From a virus, in the IMG/VR virus record IMGVR_UViG_3300035698_023326, positions 1 through 37,827 of that record: a stretch of DNA of 37,827 nucleotides; one strand, 5' to 3'. Of the stretch, positions 1-7,927 are shown in pieces. Position 1 is the first letter of the stretch, and every line of letters starts with the position of its first letter. The notes under the pieces were generated by a model. The model was not told where the DNA came from. It searched no databases and was given only the letters and a program-made list of their open reading frames with translations. Both the position numbers and the translations under genes were made by a program.

Positions 1-202
1 CTTGTTTATTATCTTCCATACCTGGTAATATTTCATTTAGACTATGTTGGTAAAATAGAGACCATAGGTAGAAATCAAATAGTTGTTTTTGCGGGGAGTT
101 AGGTACGTTGTATGAATAGTTTATACTTTCATTCATCAAAAATTCATTAAATGATTTTAGTTTATAATTTGGAATATTTATAAAGTCTCTAAATTTACGC
201 AT
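1..202 (-). CDS. partial paralogue of the 35466 repeat-protein family (runs off the left edge)
   Basis: The reverse complement opens with MRKFRDFINIPNYKLKSF and continues for 67 codons to the window edge without a stop. It is nearly identical to the N-termini of the plus-strand proteins starting at 35466 and 37322, including the later PQKQLFDFYLWSLFYQ and MEDNKQ stretches. Function is unknown. The start overlaps the end of the gene at 178-510 by 25 bases, and it is the last visible member of the minus-strand operon that begins at 1977. No strong ribosome-binding site is seen, as for its two relatives. Whether this copy carries the C-terminal 26-residue repeats cannot be told, because the rest lies outside the window. 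Confidence 0.85.
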   Translation of the reverse strand, partial: MRKFRDFINIPNYKLKSFNEFLMNESINYSYNVPNSPQKQLFDFYLWSLFYQHSLNEILPGMEDNKQ

Positions 203-510
203 TTAATATCACTTTTTTTTGATAATGGTTCGCATATTGGTCTACCATTTGGCGATTTTTTAGGATCTGGACATTTTCCACTTTTATCTGTATCAAAACT
301 ACCAGGATTAGAATGCTGTTTCAATTCTGTATCAACATCTTCTTGAGACGAAAAAGGTCCATAGACAGAAGAATCCCATTTTTCTCCATATTCCTGATCT
401 GCTAGTTCCATCCACCATTGGTTGGTATTAGATTTATATATTAAGCAGTGTCGACTCATGCTTTCATTAATCGGTTTACTTTTGAGCCATTGTTCGAATG
501 TAGAAAACAT
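178..510 (-). CDS. small protein with capsid-targeting-like N-terminus
   Basis: A 110-aa protein of unknown function starting MFSTFEQWLKSKPINES. The first residues match the aromatic/basic leader shared by many proteins in this window, ending in I-N-E, a plausible site for a gp21-type protease (inference). The middle is Trp- and charge-rich. The C-terminal third has a Pro/Lys-rich stretch with Cys residues (CPDPKKSPNGRPICEP). The ATG overlaps the upstream stop codon (TAATG) and is preceded by GGAG inside the neighbour's glycine codons, so translation is probably coupled to the upstream gene. Confidence 0.7.
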   Translation of the reverse strand: MFSTFEQWLKSKPINESMSRHCLIYKSNTNQWWMELADQEYGEKWDSSVYGPFSSQEDVDTELKQHSNPGSFDTDKSGKCPDPKKSPNGRPICEPLSKKSDIKCVNLETL

Positions 511-764
511 TATTCTCCGCCTCCACCACCGTCTCCGCCTCCACCGTCGCCACCGGTTCCTCCGCCGAGGTCACCAGAGCTAGAATTGGAATCTCCGCCC
601 CATGCTCCCCATATCCATTCGCCGCTTAATCCGCGACCACTAGGAAATGCGCCACTATGATAAGCTAATCCTTCAGGGGTTTTACGGGCACATTTTTTTT
701 CTTTCTTCTTTTTATTTTTCTTTTTTTTCTTTTCAGTAACAAGAAGATATTCTTTAAATAGCAT
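510..764 (-). CDS. Lys-rich and Gly-rich small protein with capsid-targeting-like N-terminus
   Basis: An 84-aa protein in three segments: the leader MLFKEYLLVTE, a strongly basic lysine run (about residues 12-26), and a glycine-rich C-terminal third. A basic body behind such a leader is reminiscent of the small DNA-associated internal proteins of T4 heads; this is analogy, not homology. An AAGGAT ribosome-binding site precedes the ATG, 29 bases after the stop of the gene at 794-1774. The TAA stop overlaps the next ATG by one base. The opposite strand gives a proline-rich reading frame that is only a shadow of the glycine codons. Confidence 0.65.
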   Translation of the reverse strand: MLFKEYLLVTEKKKKKNKKKKEKKCARKTPEGLAYHSGAFPSGRGLSGEWIWGAWGGDSNSSSGDLGGGTGGDGGGGDGGGGGE

Positions 765-793
765 TCTATTATCCTTTTAAAATATATATAATT

Positions 794-1774
794 TTATTCG
801 ATCATTTTTTGTATTTTATTAGCTAACAATTCAAGATTTGGAAGTATACCAGACGTAACAAAATTCATGCCTTGTTCATTACGTGATGACATAAGATTAA
901 ATACTTGTTTATCGCTTGATACAATTTTCCATTCTCCGTTTAGCCATTTATTTCTTATAAAATTTGGTGAGGGAGGTATCACTTTGAATGCTTTTTTATT
1001 TCCATTCCGATCTAAGAAAACAATCAAATTATTTTTGATCATTGCTTTGTTTATTCCAGATGAACGTAGTGCGTTTTCAATTGTTTTTGCAATTTTCTCT
1101 ATTGACCAATTTACTATTTCTGATGGAGACATAATTGTACCAGACATTTTATTTTTTGATACTATAGTAGATTTGAATTGTCCTGGTCTTGGTGATGTTT
1201 CTGGTCTTGAAGTTGGTTCAATATCTTCTTGTCTCACGTCTTTAAGAGCTTCGTGTAAATTTTTAGATGAAAAATAAAAGATTGTATCAACACTTATTCT
1301 TGTGTTGTCCATTTTTTTACCATCCATGATAATAGTTGTTTCTCTGTTAAATTCTTCTTCTATGTTTCCATCTTTTTTTATTCTTGGAGGACGAGGAATT
1401 ATCGGCATACCATTAAAATATCCTTTTAATTTTAGATATTGAAGATATGATCCTGAAAAATTTCTTATCTTAGGGCCATCAAAAGGATCGGTTGTAATTT
1501 CATATGCGAGGTTTAGGTTTTCTTCAAATTCTTGTATTTCTGAACGCATTTTTGGCTGATTTGACCCTGGCTTTCTTAGAATTTCTCCTGTTTTTTTATC
1601 TCTTAAAATATATCTTTGAATTGTTCTTTTTGTAGCAGAAGTAGTAATTGTTCCTTTGTTAGGAGTATTGGGTGGTATTATGATAGTAGCAGTACCAGCT
1701 CCAAATTCTTCAAATCTAAATCTGCGTTCTCTAACTTCATTGATGTCTTTGAAATATTCATAAAATAATCTCAT
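794..1774 (-). CDS. unknown 326-aa protein with capsid-targeting-like N-terminus
   Basis: The protein starts MRLFYEYFKDINEVRER, so it shares the aromatic/basic leader and an I-N-E motif. No known domain was recognised. It is mixed alpha/beta in appearance, basic, with a Pro-rich linker near the middle (RPETSPRPGQ) and a more hydrophobic C-terminal third. The ribosome-binding site CGGAGATAACC lies directly before the ATG, 11 bases after the stop of the gene at 1786-1977. It is the largest complete gene of the minus-strand operon 1977 to 1. I cannot assign a role beyond a probable virion or internal head protein inferred from the leader and its neighbours. Confidence 0.75.
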   Translation of the reverse strand: MRLFYEYFKDINEVRERRFRFEEFGAGTATIIIPPNTPNKGTITTSATKRTIQRYILRDKKTGEILRKPGSNQPKMRSEIQEFEENLNLAYEITTDPFDGPKIRNFSGSYLQYLKLKGYFNGMPIIPRPPRIKKDGNIEEEFNRETTIIMDGKKMDNTRISVDTIFYFSSKNLHEALKDVRQEDIEPTSRPETSPRPGQFKSTIVSKNKMSGTIMSPSEIVNWSIEKIAKTIENALRSSGINKAMIKNNLIVFLDRNGNKKAFKVIPPSPNFIRNKWLNGEWKIVSSDKQVFNLMSSRNEQGMNFVTSGILPNLELLANKIQKMIE

Positions 1775-1785
1775 GGTTATCTCCG

Positions 1786-1977
1786 TTACGCAATTACAGG
1801 TCCAACTCCGCTTACTGGTCCTCCTGCTGGTTGTGTGACTGCAGTATAACTTGGTACAAATTTATCGTAAACCAAATAAGATTGATCTGGATTATCGAGT
1901 CGATCTATTGTTTTCTTTTTAAGTTTTTTCTTCTTTTTCTTTTTTACAAAAGTTTCTATGTATTCTCTGAAAGTCAT
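1786..1977 (-). CDS. small Lys-rich protein, first gene of the left minus-strand operon
   Basis: I take the start at MTFREYIETFVKK (63 aa) rather than the longer upstream frame, because from here it has the same leader type as its operon partners and the upstream residues are unconvincing. The leader is followed by a dense lysine tract and a C-terminus rich in Thr, Pro, Gly and Val (TQPAGGPVSGVGPVIA). That tail resembles the small protein at 5120-5320 (GGTTTGDVATYARPVGAGPV), so the two may be distant relatives. A GATAAATA element sits just upstream on the same strand and could be a late-type promoter. Function is unknown. Confidence 0.55.
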   Translation of the reverse strand: MTFREYIETFVKKKKKKKLKKKTIDRLDNPDQSYLVYDKFVPSYTAVTQPAGGPVSGVGPVIA

Positions 1978-2062
1978 TATAAGTATATTTATCATCGTGT
2001 TTGAAATAATCCACGTATTTTTTATGCGTAATCTTTGGTCATACAATATACTTATGTTTAAT

Positions 2063-3652
2063 ATGATCAAAGGGAATAAAACTATAGACGGCATTCTTAT
2101 TATGGATATTGGAAGTGGAAGTCATAAACATATAATTAGAATATGCGATTCTTGCAAAGAAGAGAAAGAAGTAGATTACAATGGTTTTATGAAGAGTCGA
2201 CAGAGAAAAAAGAAAAGAAACATGATAATAAAAGATTATTGTCGTAAATGTTCGATAAAACATTGTTTATCTGGAGATAATAGTTCTTCTAAAAAGCAAG
2301 AAGTCAGAAAAAACATGAGTTTAGCACAATTAAATAAAACTCGATCTTATGGGAAAAGAGAGCAAAAAAAAGTTATTAGAGGAAGAGGAAGATATATTTA
2401 TGTAAAAAATGATGAGGGAAAATTAGTGCCAGAACATAGACTTTTAGTTGAGAAATCAATAGGAAGAAAACTTTCCGAAGATGAAAAAATTCATCATATA
2501 GATAATGACAAAAAGAATAATAAACTAGAAAATCTTTTTACTTCAGATGAAGTAAAACATCAAAAACTTCATAGAAGTTTAGAAAAATTAGCATTTGAAT
2601 TATATAACTCGGGTCAAATAATTTTCGATCGTATAAATGGAAAGTATTATTTATCTCCTCATTTAAAAGAGAAGAGTATGAAAATAAGCCTGGGATTTGA
2701 AAATATAGCTATAATTCAAAAAAAACAAATTTGTAATTCTAGATTGGATGTTCAAACATGTTCCGAAATAATAAGAGGAATAAATAGACCAATTCCATTA
2801 ATTGCAGCAAACATGTCAACTGTATGCAATGCTGATTTTTGTATACTTCTTTATAAACTTGGAGCACTTGGAGTTTTGCATAGAGCAGATAATGATAGTA
2901 ACATATTGAAAGATATAAAGAAAATTTCTGTTGAATGTGATATTGTTGCAGCTTCGATTGGAATTAATAGCAATCAATTTGAATTTGCTAAAAAAATGAT
3001 TAAATCAGGATGTAATATTGTTTTTATTGATGTAGCTCATGGATATTGTGACCCTGTTATTGTTTTAGCAGAAAAAATAAAAAAATATAGTCCAGGAACA
3101 AAAATAGTTATAGGAAATACAACAAATATTGAATTGTTATATGAAACATATAGATTTGTAGATGGATTAAAAATTGGAATTGCTCAGGGATTTGCCTGTG
3201 AAACTAAAAATACAGCAGGGTGTACTGAAAAACAGTTTTCTGCAATTCACAAATTTAAGTATGAATCTAAAAATTTTGGGATTCCAATAATTGGCGATGG
3301 GGGGATAAGAGAACCTGCTGATTTTGTTAAATCTATAGGAGCAGGAGCAAATTCTGTTATGGCAGGTAAAATATTTGCAGAATGCCCTGAAAGCGCTGCT
3401 AAAGAAATAATAATTGATGGAAAATTGAAAAAAATATATGCCGGAATGGCTTCTTACGAGGTTCAATCAGAGTGGAGGGGAGGATTGAAAAAAGGAACAT
3501 GTTCGGAAGGCGGTACTAGACATCTTGATATTGGATTGCCTGTCCGTGAAATGATAGAAAGATATTGTGGAGCTCTTAGATCTGGAATAACATATTCTGG
3601 AGCTAAAGACATCAATACTTTTCAAAAAGAAGTGGAATTTATAAGAATATAA
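2063..3652 (+). CDS. HNH endonuclease domain fused to IMP dehydrogenase/GMP reductase-family enzyme
   Basis: One uninterrupted frame joins two domains. The first ~205 codons carry two Cys-x2-Cys pairs (CDSC, CRKC) and an HNH nuclease motif (EKIHHIDNDKKNNKLENL, then further His), typical of phage homing endonucleases. From the Met at 2678 comes a complete GMP reductase/IMP dehydrogenase barrel without CBS domains: LIAANMSTV, the catalytic-Cys loop GIAQGFACETK, GDGGIREPADFVKSIGAGA, YAGMASYE and a C-terminal LRSGITYSGAKD. The family performs NADPH reduction of GMP or NAD oxidation of IMP; which one cannot be told. The start is uncertain: the frame is open from 1958, no candidate ATG (2024, 2054, 2063, 2102) has a good ribosome-binding site, and 1958 would overlap the divergent gene. 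A purine-rich AAGAGAAGAG precedes the internal ATG at 2678, so the enzyme could also be made separately. Confidence 0.85.
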   Translation: MIKGNKTIDGILIMDIGSGSHKHIIRICDSCKEEKEVDYNGFMKSRQRKKKRNMIIKDYCRKCSIKHCLSGDNSSSKKQEVRKNMSLAQLNKTRSYGKREQKKVIRGRGRYIYVKNDEGKLVPEHRLLVEKSIGRKLSEDEKIHHIDNDKKNNKLENLFTSDEVKHQKLHRSLEKLAFELYNSGQIIFDRINGKYYLSPHLKEKSMKISLGFENIAIIQKKQICNSRLDVQTCSEIIRGINRPIPLIAANMSTVCNADFCILLYKLGALGVLHRADNDSNILKDIKKISVECDIVAASIGINSNQFEFAKKMIKSGCNIVFIDVAHGYCDPVIVLAEKIKKYSPGTKIVIGNTTNIELLYETYRFVDGLKIGIAQGFACETKNTAGCTEKQFSAIHKFKYESKNFGIPIIGDGGIREPADFVKSIGAGANSVMAGKIFAECPESAAKEIIIDGKLKKIYAGMASYEVQSEWRGGLKKGTCSEGGTRHLDIGLPVREMIERYCGALRSGITYSGAKDINTFQKEVEFIRI

Positions 3653-3718
3653 TAAAGAAACTCCACATGGAGCGTAATGTGAAATTGAAAGATTTAGAAT
3701 GGAAAAAAACAAAAAAGT

Positions 3719-4336
3719 TTGAAAGGACTTGGCACAGGTGAATGTTTTGATTTAATTCGCGAGGGATGGATAACACTTGACACTTCAGATCCTAAACAAC
3801 AGATAGCAAGGTTAGATAAAGAAGATAATTCAAAATTAGTGATGTTGTCTGGAGAAGTTAAAATAAGACAACCAGGAACCTCAATGGCTCCTGATGCATT
3901 TTATACTTTAGTTGTTTTAGATGAATCTAAAGCAAAACATATAAAGTATGAGTATAAGATAGATCCGAAACATAAACCTAAAGGTTTTTTGATCTGCCCT
4001 GTTAGAGGGGCAGATGTCGAAGACACAAGAGGAATTGTAGAGAGTTTAGAATCAGGAAAAAGCGACGGAATAAAATGGGATATTCATTGGCCACTAAGAG
4101 ACACAGACCAAGAAGATGATACTGGATATCGTATTTGCGAAGATAATATGAATGCAATAAAAGAATCTAAGAGGGTCTTCTTTGTTTGGGATGGAAAATC
4201 TCAGGGAAGTTTGTTTGATTTAGGAATGGCTTTTGCTTTTAGAAAAGACCTTACTTGTATATCTTTGCCTGAAAGAACGCCTCATAAATCATTTCAAAAT
4301 ATGGCAACTGATTGGATGTGCCATAGACGAGATTAA
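3719..4336 (+). CDS. nucleoside 2-deoxyribosyltransferase-like protein (5' end probably frameshifted)
   Basis: The C-terminal half has GFLICPVRG, then HWPLRDTDQEDDTGYRIC and VFFVWDGKSQGSLFDLGMA, a pattern I associate with nucleoside 2-deoxyribosyltransferase-like Rossmann-type proteins that cleave or exchange N-glycosidic bonds; substrate unknown. The N-terminal ~85 residues are not recognised. The only start in this frame is a TTG at 3719 with no clear ribosome-binding site. A coherent coding stretch in another frame begins at ATG 3667 (MERNVKLKDLEWKKTK) and would join this one if a single base were removed from the A-runs at 3703-3709 or 3711-3716, giving about 223 residues. It follows the GMP-reductase-like gene, so the two may form a nucleotide-metabolism pair. 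Confidence 0.6.
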   Translation: MKGLGTGECFDLIREGWITLDTSDPKQQIARLDKEDNSKLVMLSGEVKIRQPGTSMAPDAFYTLVVLDESKAKHIKYEYKIDPKHKPKGFLICPVRGADVEDTRGIVESLESGKSDGIKWDIHWPLRDTDQEDDTGYRICEDNMNAIKESKRVFFVWDGKSQGSLFDLGMAFAFRKDLTCISLPERTPHKSFQNMATDWMCHRRD

Positions 4337-4364
4337 CCAAAATATAAAAAAGGAGACAAAAAGA

Positions 4365-4751
4365 ATGACAACAGAAGACGTAGAAGGTGCTACCAATAAG
4401 GTACAAAGTACCGAAGGATATCGAGACAGTGTTATAAAATATGAATTGTATAATATTACAACAGGAGCTCATCATGGAACTATCGAAGATGTTTCTACTC
4501 CTAATAAAGCTTGTGACGGAACGAGCCCTAATGAAAAGACGAACATATCTGAAGGAGACGTAGTCGTACTAAAGAGCGGCGGACCAAAAATGACAGTTAA
4601 TTGCATACGCAACGATGCTCATACCGCGCATTGCATGTGGTTTTGCGGTAGTGATAATTTTGCTAAAGGAGAAGGATATTTTTCTGTTTTTGCTTTAGTG
4701 CCAGTATTTCAAGGAGAAGAATGTATATTAACTAAAAAAATAACATCATAA
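4365..4751 (+). CDS. DUF2158/YodC-like small protein
   Basis: The start at 4365 is chosen because AAGGAGACAAAAAG stands just before ATG; the frame is open further upstream but overlaps the preceding gene. The 128-aa product contains EGDVVVLKSGGPKMTV, then a Cys/Trp motif (HCMWFCG) and a hydrophobic end. This GDVV-LKSGGP-MTV pattern is characteristic of the small YodC/DUF2158 family, whose biochemical role is not known. The N-terminal ~60 residues are Thr/Asn-rich and not part of that domain. Confidence 0.7.
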   Translation: MTTEDVEGATNKVQSTEGYRDSVIKYELYNITTGAHHGTIEDVSTPNKACDGTSPNEKTNISEGDVVVLKSGGPKMTVNCIRNDAHTAHCMWFCGSDNFAKGEGYFSVFALVPVFQGEECILTKKITS

Positions 4752-4759
4752 AGTTTAAA

Positions 4760-5133
4760 ATGAAATTAACTAAAAAAGAAAAAGCTTGGATCCACGATCA
4801 CCTTCAAATAAATCCAAATGAAGGGGGGGTGATGATAATTTTTATTGCTCAAAATGCGGACTGCTCATTTCAAAAGGATATACTAGAGTAGTCATAGGTG
4901 ATCGTGGGCCATATGTTGAATTTTTGCCAAACCAAATAATAAGAGAAAATCTTATTATCCCACCTCAAATGCATATATACTTTAAAGAATTACAAAGTGT
5001 GTGTCCAGAAAAAATATTCGTGTATGCTCAATTAAAAACAGTAAAATATGCAGACTACAAAAAAGGGCTAATCTATATCAACCCTGATTTCTTAAAAACA
5101 GATAAATATGAATCATTGATTATTTTCGCTTAG
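4760..5133 (+). CDS. zinc-ribbon small protein, interrupted by a frameshift at a G7 run
   Basis: The frame from ATG 4760 (MKLTKKEKAWIHDHLQINPN) reaches a run of seven G at 4823-4829 and then loses sense, while the -1 frame continues coherently with DDNFYCSKCGLLISKG, a Cys-x2-Cys ribbon half, and runs to the stop at 5133. With eight G the two halves make one protein of about 124 aa. Read literally, the first part ends at a TAG near 4890 and the second has no good start. It ends converging with, and overlapping, the minus-strand gene at 5120-5320. Function unknown. Confidence 0.55.
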
Positions 5134-5320
5134 ACTTTCCTTTCCTTAAAGGAAGTGTAATTCTTGCAGAATCAACTCCGGTAACAGAAAAAGGGTATAT
5201 TCTTTTTACTGGTCCGGCTCCAACCGGTCGAGCATATGTCGCAACATCACCTGTCGTTGTCCCACCAGCTGCTGCTGCCCCAGTCATTTCCTCCAGGTAT
5301 TTCATGAATTTCCTTGCCAT
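5120..5320 (-). CDS. small protein with capsid-targeting-like N-terminus
   Basis: The start MARKFMKYLEEMTGAAA is supported by GGAGAGAATA directly before the ATG; the frame extends upstream but without a ribosome-binding site. The 66-aa product has the aromatic/basic leader ending L-E-E, an Ala/Gly/Thr-rich middle and a strongly basic C-terminus (RKGKSKRK). The tail shares a Val/Gly/Pro flavour with the protein at 1786-1977. A packaged DNA-associated head protein would fit, but this is inference. It is the last gene of the minus-strand run from 7042. Confidence 0.65.
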   Translation of the reverse strand: MARKFMKYLEEMTGAAAAGGTTTGDVATYARPVGAGPVKRIYPFSVTGVDSARITLPLRKGKSKRK

Positions 5321-5480
5321 TATTCTCTCCAAAATATTCAGATGTATCAAAAGTACTTGTTGGTAAGTCTGGTAGCATTAATGTACTCGTCGTAGTAATA
5401 TCTAACGAAAGAGTATCTGTTGTTTTTCTATCTATCAGACCGATAGATTTAGCTGCCTCTGTGGCAGCAACACAAAGTGG

Positions 5481-5611
5481 TCAGTGGCCGGGACCAACAA
5501 AGAATACAGTTTTCTTCCATATCGGTTTGTCGCTCTGCATATATTTTATTGTTGAGCACCCGACGGCAGCTGTTAGTAGTAAAATCAACACTATTAATTT
5601 TTTTTTTTCAC
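5481..5611 (-). CDS. small lipoprotein, frameshifted at an A11 run
   Basis: A GTG at 5611-5609 overlaps the preceding TAG stop (TAGTG), the classic arrangement for translational coupling. It is followed by 11 A on the coding strand, after which the original frame stops. One more A would give MKKKK, then a hydrophobic core (LIVLILLLTAAV), a lipobox ending VGC, and a short charged/aromatic body ending at a TGA at 5483-5481. This would be a lipid-anchored, o-spanin-sized envelope protein, consistent with a Gram-negative host. Past the TGA the same frame stays coherent to about 5345 (PLCVAATEAAKSIGLIDRK...), so the gene may have a second lesion. Standard TGA stops elsewhere argue against recoding. 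Confidence 0.45.
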
Positions 5612-6120
5612 TACATTTGACCTCCACCCGCTGGAGCCGCTCCCATGCCGCCGCCAATTGTTGCTCCCATGTCTCCTCCTGGAGCTCCCATATCTTGTCC
5701 CATATCTTGTCCCACACCCATACCTGTTGGAGCTTGAGCATTAGGGTCTGGCTGAGAGGGTTGTTGTTCCCCAGATACTTTTTCATCTTCTTCTTCGTCT
5801 TGGACGGAAGCATAATCTTTTACTTCTGTTGCAATTTCTTTTAGTATTTTTTCTATTTCTTCGTCATCTTCGGGGTCTTTGAGGTTTTTATTACAAATAT
5901 CTCTAACTCGCTCTAAAATATCAAAAGGAGAACTAGGAGGTTCTTCTTCCATTTCTTCTTCTGGAGCTTCTGAGTTTTGAGGAAGAGGGCTGCTAGCCAT
6001 ACCAAGGTCTTGGTTACCTTCACCTTCTTCGTTTATTTGTTTTGCTTGTTTTTCCCGTTTTTCCATAAGGGCGACATTTAGAATCCATTCTTTTACTTGA
6101 TCAGAGCCTTTTGAGTACAT
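5611..6120 (-). CDS. acidic, low-complexity protein
   Basis: A 169-aa protein with a good ribosome-binding site (AAAGGAATTATACT before ATG). The N-terminus MYSKGSDQVKEWILNVALME is amphipathic. The middle is very acidic (runs of Glu and Asp) with Pro-rich linkers, and the C-terminal 45 residues are Gly/Met/Gln/Asp-rich near-repeats (MGVGQDMGQDMG). It looks intrinsically disordered, in the style of head-core or packaged acidic proteins, but no family was recognised. It lies downstream of the AAA+ gene and its stop overlaps the start of the lipoprotein gene. Confidence 0.75.
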   Translation of the reverse strand: MYSKGSDQVKEWILNVALMEKREKQAKQINEEGEGNQDLGMASSPLPQNSEAPEEEMEEEPPSSPFDILERVRDICNKNLKDPEDDEEIEKILKEIATEVKDYASVQDEEEDEKVSGEQQPSQPDPNAQAPTGMGVGQDMGQDMGAPGGDMGATIGGGMGAAPAGGGQM

Positions 6121-6145
6121 AGTATAATTCCTTTAAATATTGATT

Positions 6146-7042
6146 TTAAGATATATATGTACTCTGTGAGATAATTTTCATAAAATCTTCAGTAGAAATA
6201 TATTCTAAATCATGTTCTCTAAAATGTTCTCTCGGATCACTATTTTTCCAAGCAATTGCTTGCTGTCTCAATGTTTCAGTGAACATTTTTTTAATATTGA
6301 TAAAAGAATACCCTTGGATTTTATCTGATATAACTTCAAAGTCTGCGTCTATCCAATCTGTATCTCTTCTATTACATCTACGGAATGCTTTGTCTCTCTG
6401 AATATTAAGAAATTTAATTATTTCTTTTTTATCTGGTGTTTTGACTTCAAATTTATAATCAAACATTTGTAGAACATCAGATTGAATATTGTCAATATGG
6501 CATGTTCTTCCTAACACATAGATATTGTTATTCTTATGAAATCCACGCATAAGACCACATAGAACTTGAGATAGTCTTAGCGAAAGACTGTCTCTAGAAA
6601 AATGATCAGGAGGACAAAAAATTGCGTCCAAGTCTCCGAAGAATAAAATTGCAGGGCATTTCTCTTCTTTTGATCTGTGAAAAGCGTCGTTAAATATAGC
6701 TTCAAGATTTTTCTCCGATTCTGAAAACCATTTATTGATTATATTAGTAATTTCGATGTTATAAAATAGCGCGTTTGTATTATAGCATAAAGATCGGGCT
6801 AGAGATGTTTTACCATTACCTCGATCTCCATATATCAAACAACTTTTTGGAATTTTACATCCAAAGTTTTTGTAATAATCATCTTCTTCTTTAATGGCAA
6901 AACACCAATCTCTCAAGAATGATTTTGCCGGTTCACATCCAATGATATCTTTGAATTTTACGTTGGGTTTGTTAACTTGAATTATTTTTGATATATCAAT
7001 GTTGTTCATATTTATTGCGCGTGGTCTTTTAACGGATGTCAT
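6146..7042 (-). CDS. AAA+ ATPase, FtsH/Cdc48-like
   Basis: A 298-aa protein with Walker A GDRGNGKTS (residues 72-80), a Walker B region AILFFGDLDAIF (131-142), and a second-region pattern (VLGRTCHIDNIQSDVLQMFDYKFEV across 176-200) that aligns with the AAA family. The Walker B acidic pair is D-x-D rather than DE. The usual Arg-rich RFDR after the sensor is changed to MFDY, so the arginine finger may be missing or elsewhere. The N-terminus contains FKDIIGCEPAK, the typical entry into an AAA module. No protease or other domain is attached. The ATG has AAAGGAAAAATAT before it. It probably remodels a protein complex; target unknown. Confidence 0.85.
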   Translation of the reverse strand: MTSVKRPRAINMNNIDISKIIQVNKPNVKFKDIIGCEPAKSFLRDWCFAIKEEDDYYKNFGCKIPKSCLIYGDRGNGKTSLARSLCYNTNALFYNIEITNIINKWFSESEKNLEAIFNDAFHRSKEEKCPAILFFGDLDAIFCPPDHFSRDSLSLRLSQVLCGLMRGFHKNNNIYVLGRTCHIDNIQSDVLQMFDYKFEVKTPDKKEIIKFLNIQRDKAFRRCNRRDTDWIDADFEVISDKIQGYSFINIKKMFTETLRQQAIAWKNSDPREHFREHDLEYISTEDFMKIISQSTYIS

Positions 7043-7129
7043 ATATTTTTCCTTTTTTTTATTTTCGCGTAATTTAATTTAATGACAAATTATCTTATAT
7101 AATATAAGATAACGAAAGGGGCATTTTTT

Positions 7130-7849
7130 ATGCACAAAAACAATTTATACATATCAAACAGAAAAGAAACACCTGACGATCTCAAGATCCTCTATACCGA
7201 GCTTTTCAACAACAAGGCTAATTCAGAGAAAATAAAAGCATTTGATGAAATGTGTAGAATTGCATATGATTTTGTTCCGTCAGAACGATGCAAAGGAAAA
7301 AAATGTGTTGTTGGTCCTGCATGTGGAAATCTAGATGCAAAAATTATGTTTATCGCTGAAGCTCCAGGGAGAAACGGAGCAGAAAGAACAGGAATACCTA
7401 TTTATGGCGATCCGTCTGGAGATAATTTTGAAACCATATTGTATAACGCCACTGGTGGACATCTTGCTCGAAAAGATGTTTATATAACAAATACATTTTT
7501 ATGGAATCCTACTAATGAACAAGGCAATAATGATAGACCAACTGATACAGAAATAATCAAGGGTCTTCCTTTTCTTAAAGCTCAAATCGAAATTGTGAAA
7601 CCAGAATTAATTGTTGCAATGGGAAATACCGCATATAAAACACTAGGGCACATCTATCCATTACCATTCCAGGGAATCTTGCGCGAAATGGCAGGCAAAG
7701 TTTTTAGATGGACAGATCGTTTACTATTAGGGATTATATATCATCCTTCTCCACGCGTCCTAGGCACACACAGGACATTAGAAGAGATGATACACGACAT
7801 GCGATCAATGCTAAAACAACATGTTTTGATGAGAAAAGGGCTATATTAG
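7130..7849 (+). CDS. uracil-DNA glycosylase superfamily protein (family 4/5-like)
   Basis: The 239-aa product has the superfamily motifs: IAEAPGRNGAERTGIPIYGD (residues 75-94) for the active-site loop, an ITNTFLWNP strand, a VKPELIVAMGNTAYKTL segment and the YHPSPR loop near 204-209. Cysteines at 54, 59 and 65 could be part of an iron-sulfur cluster as in family 4 enzymes, although a clear fourth ligand was not identified. The family removes uracil from DNA in base-excision repair. The start follows ACGAAAGGGGC. It diverges from the AAA+ gene across about 90 bases. Confidence 0.85.
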   Translation: MHKNNLYISNRKETPDDLKILYTELFNNKANSEKIKAFDEMCRIAYDFVPSERCKGKKCVVGPACGNLDAKIMFIAEAPGRNGAERTGIPIYGDPSGDNFETILYNATGGHLARKDVYITNTFLWNPTNEQGNNDRPTDTEIIKGLPFLKAQIEIVKPELIVAMGNTAYKTLGHIYPLPFQGILREMAGKVFRWTDRLLLGIIYHPSPRVLGTHRTLEEMIHDMRSMLKQHVLMRKGLY

Positions 7850-7859
7850 GTGAATTAAC

Positions 7860-7877
7860 ACAACTCTAAAGAGTTGT
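7860..7877 (+). terminator. short hairpin after the glycosylase gene
   Basis: Arms ACAACTCT (7860-7867) and AGAGTTGT (7870-7877) are perfectly complementary with a two-base spacer. The following sequence is T-rich (ATCTTTCTTATT) but not a clean T run. A weak terminator or an mRNA-stabilising hairpin is plausible. Confidence 0.4.
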
Positions 7878-7898
7878 ATCTTTCTTATTCAATTTTTG

Positions 7899-7906
7899 TA
7901 TAAATA
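7899..7906 (+). promoter_or_regulatory. T4-like late promoter box TATAAATA
   Basis: An exact TATAAATA octamer, the T4 late -10 consensus, lies about 20 bases before the GCGGAG ribosome-binding site and ATG of the gene at 7928. It stands just after the hairpin that closes the preceding gene. Confidence 0.5.
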
Positions 7907-7927
7907 ATGATACTGCGGAGACAAACT

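Noticed and set aside
448-660. Proline-rich open frame on the plus strand
   Set aside because: It is the complement of the glycine-rich end of the minus-strand gene at 510-764 and has no start signal.
1958-2062. N-terminal hydrophobic extension of the HNH fusion as a signal peptide
   Set aside because: The extension overlaps the divergent gene and its promoter-like element and has no ribosome-binding site.
5345-5483. TGA read as tryptophan in the lipoprotein gene
   Set aside because: dnaJ and the lysozyme gene end with ordinary TGA stops and Trp is encoded by TGG throughout, so genome-wide recoding is not supported.
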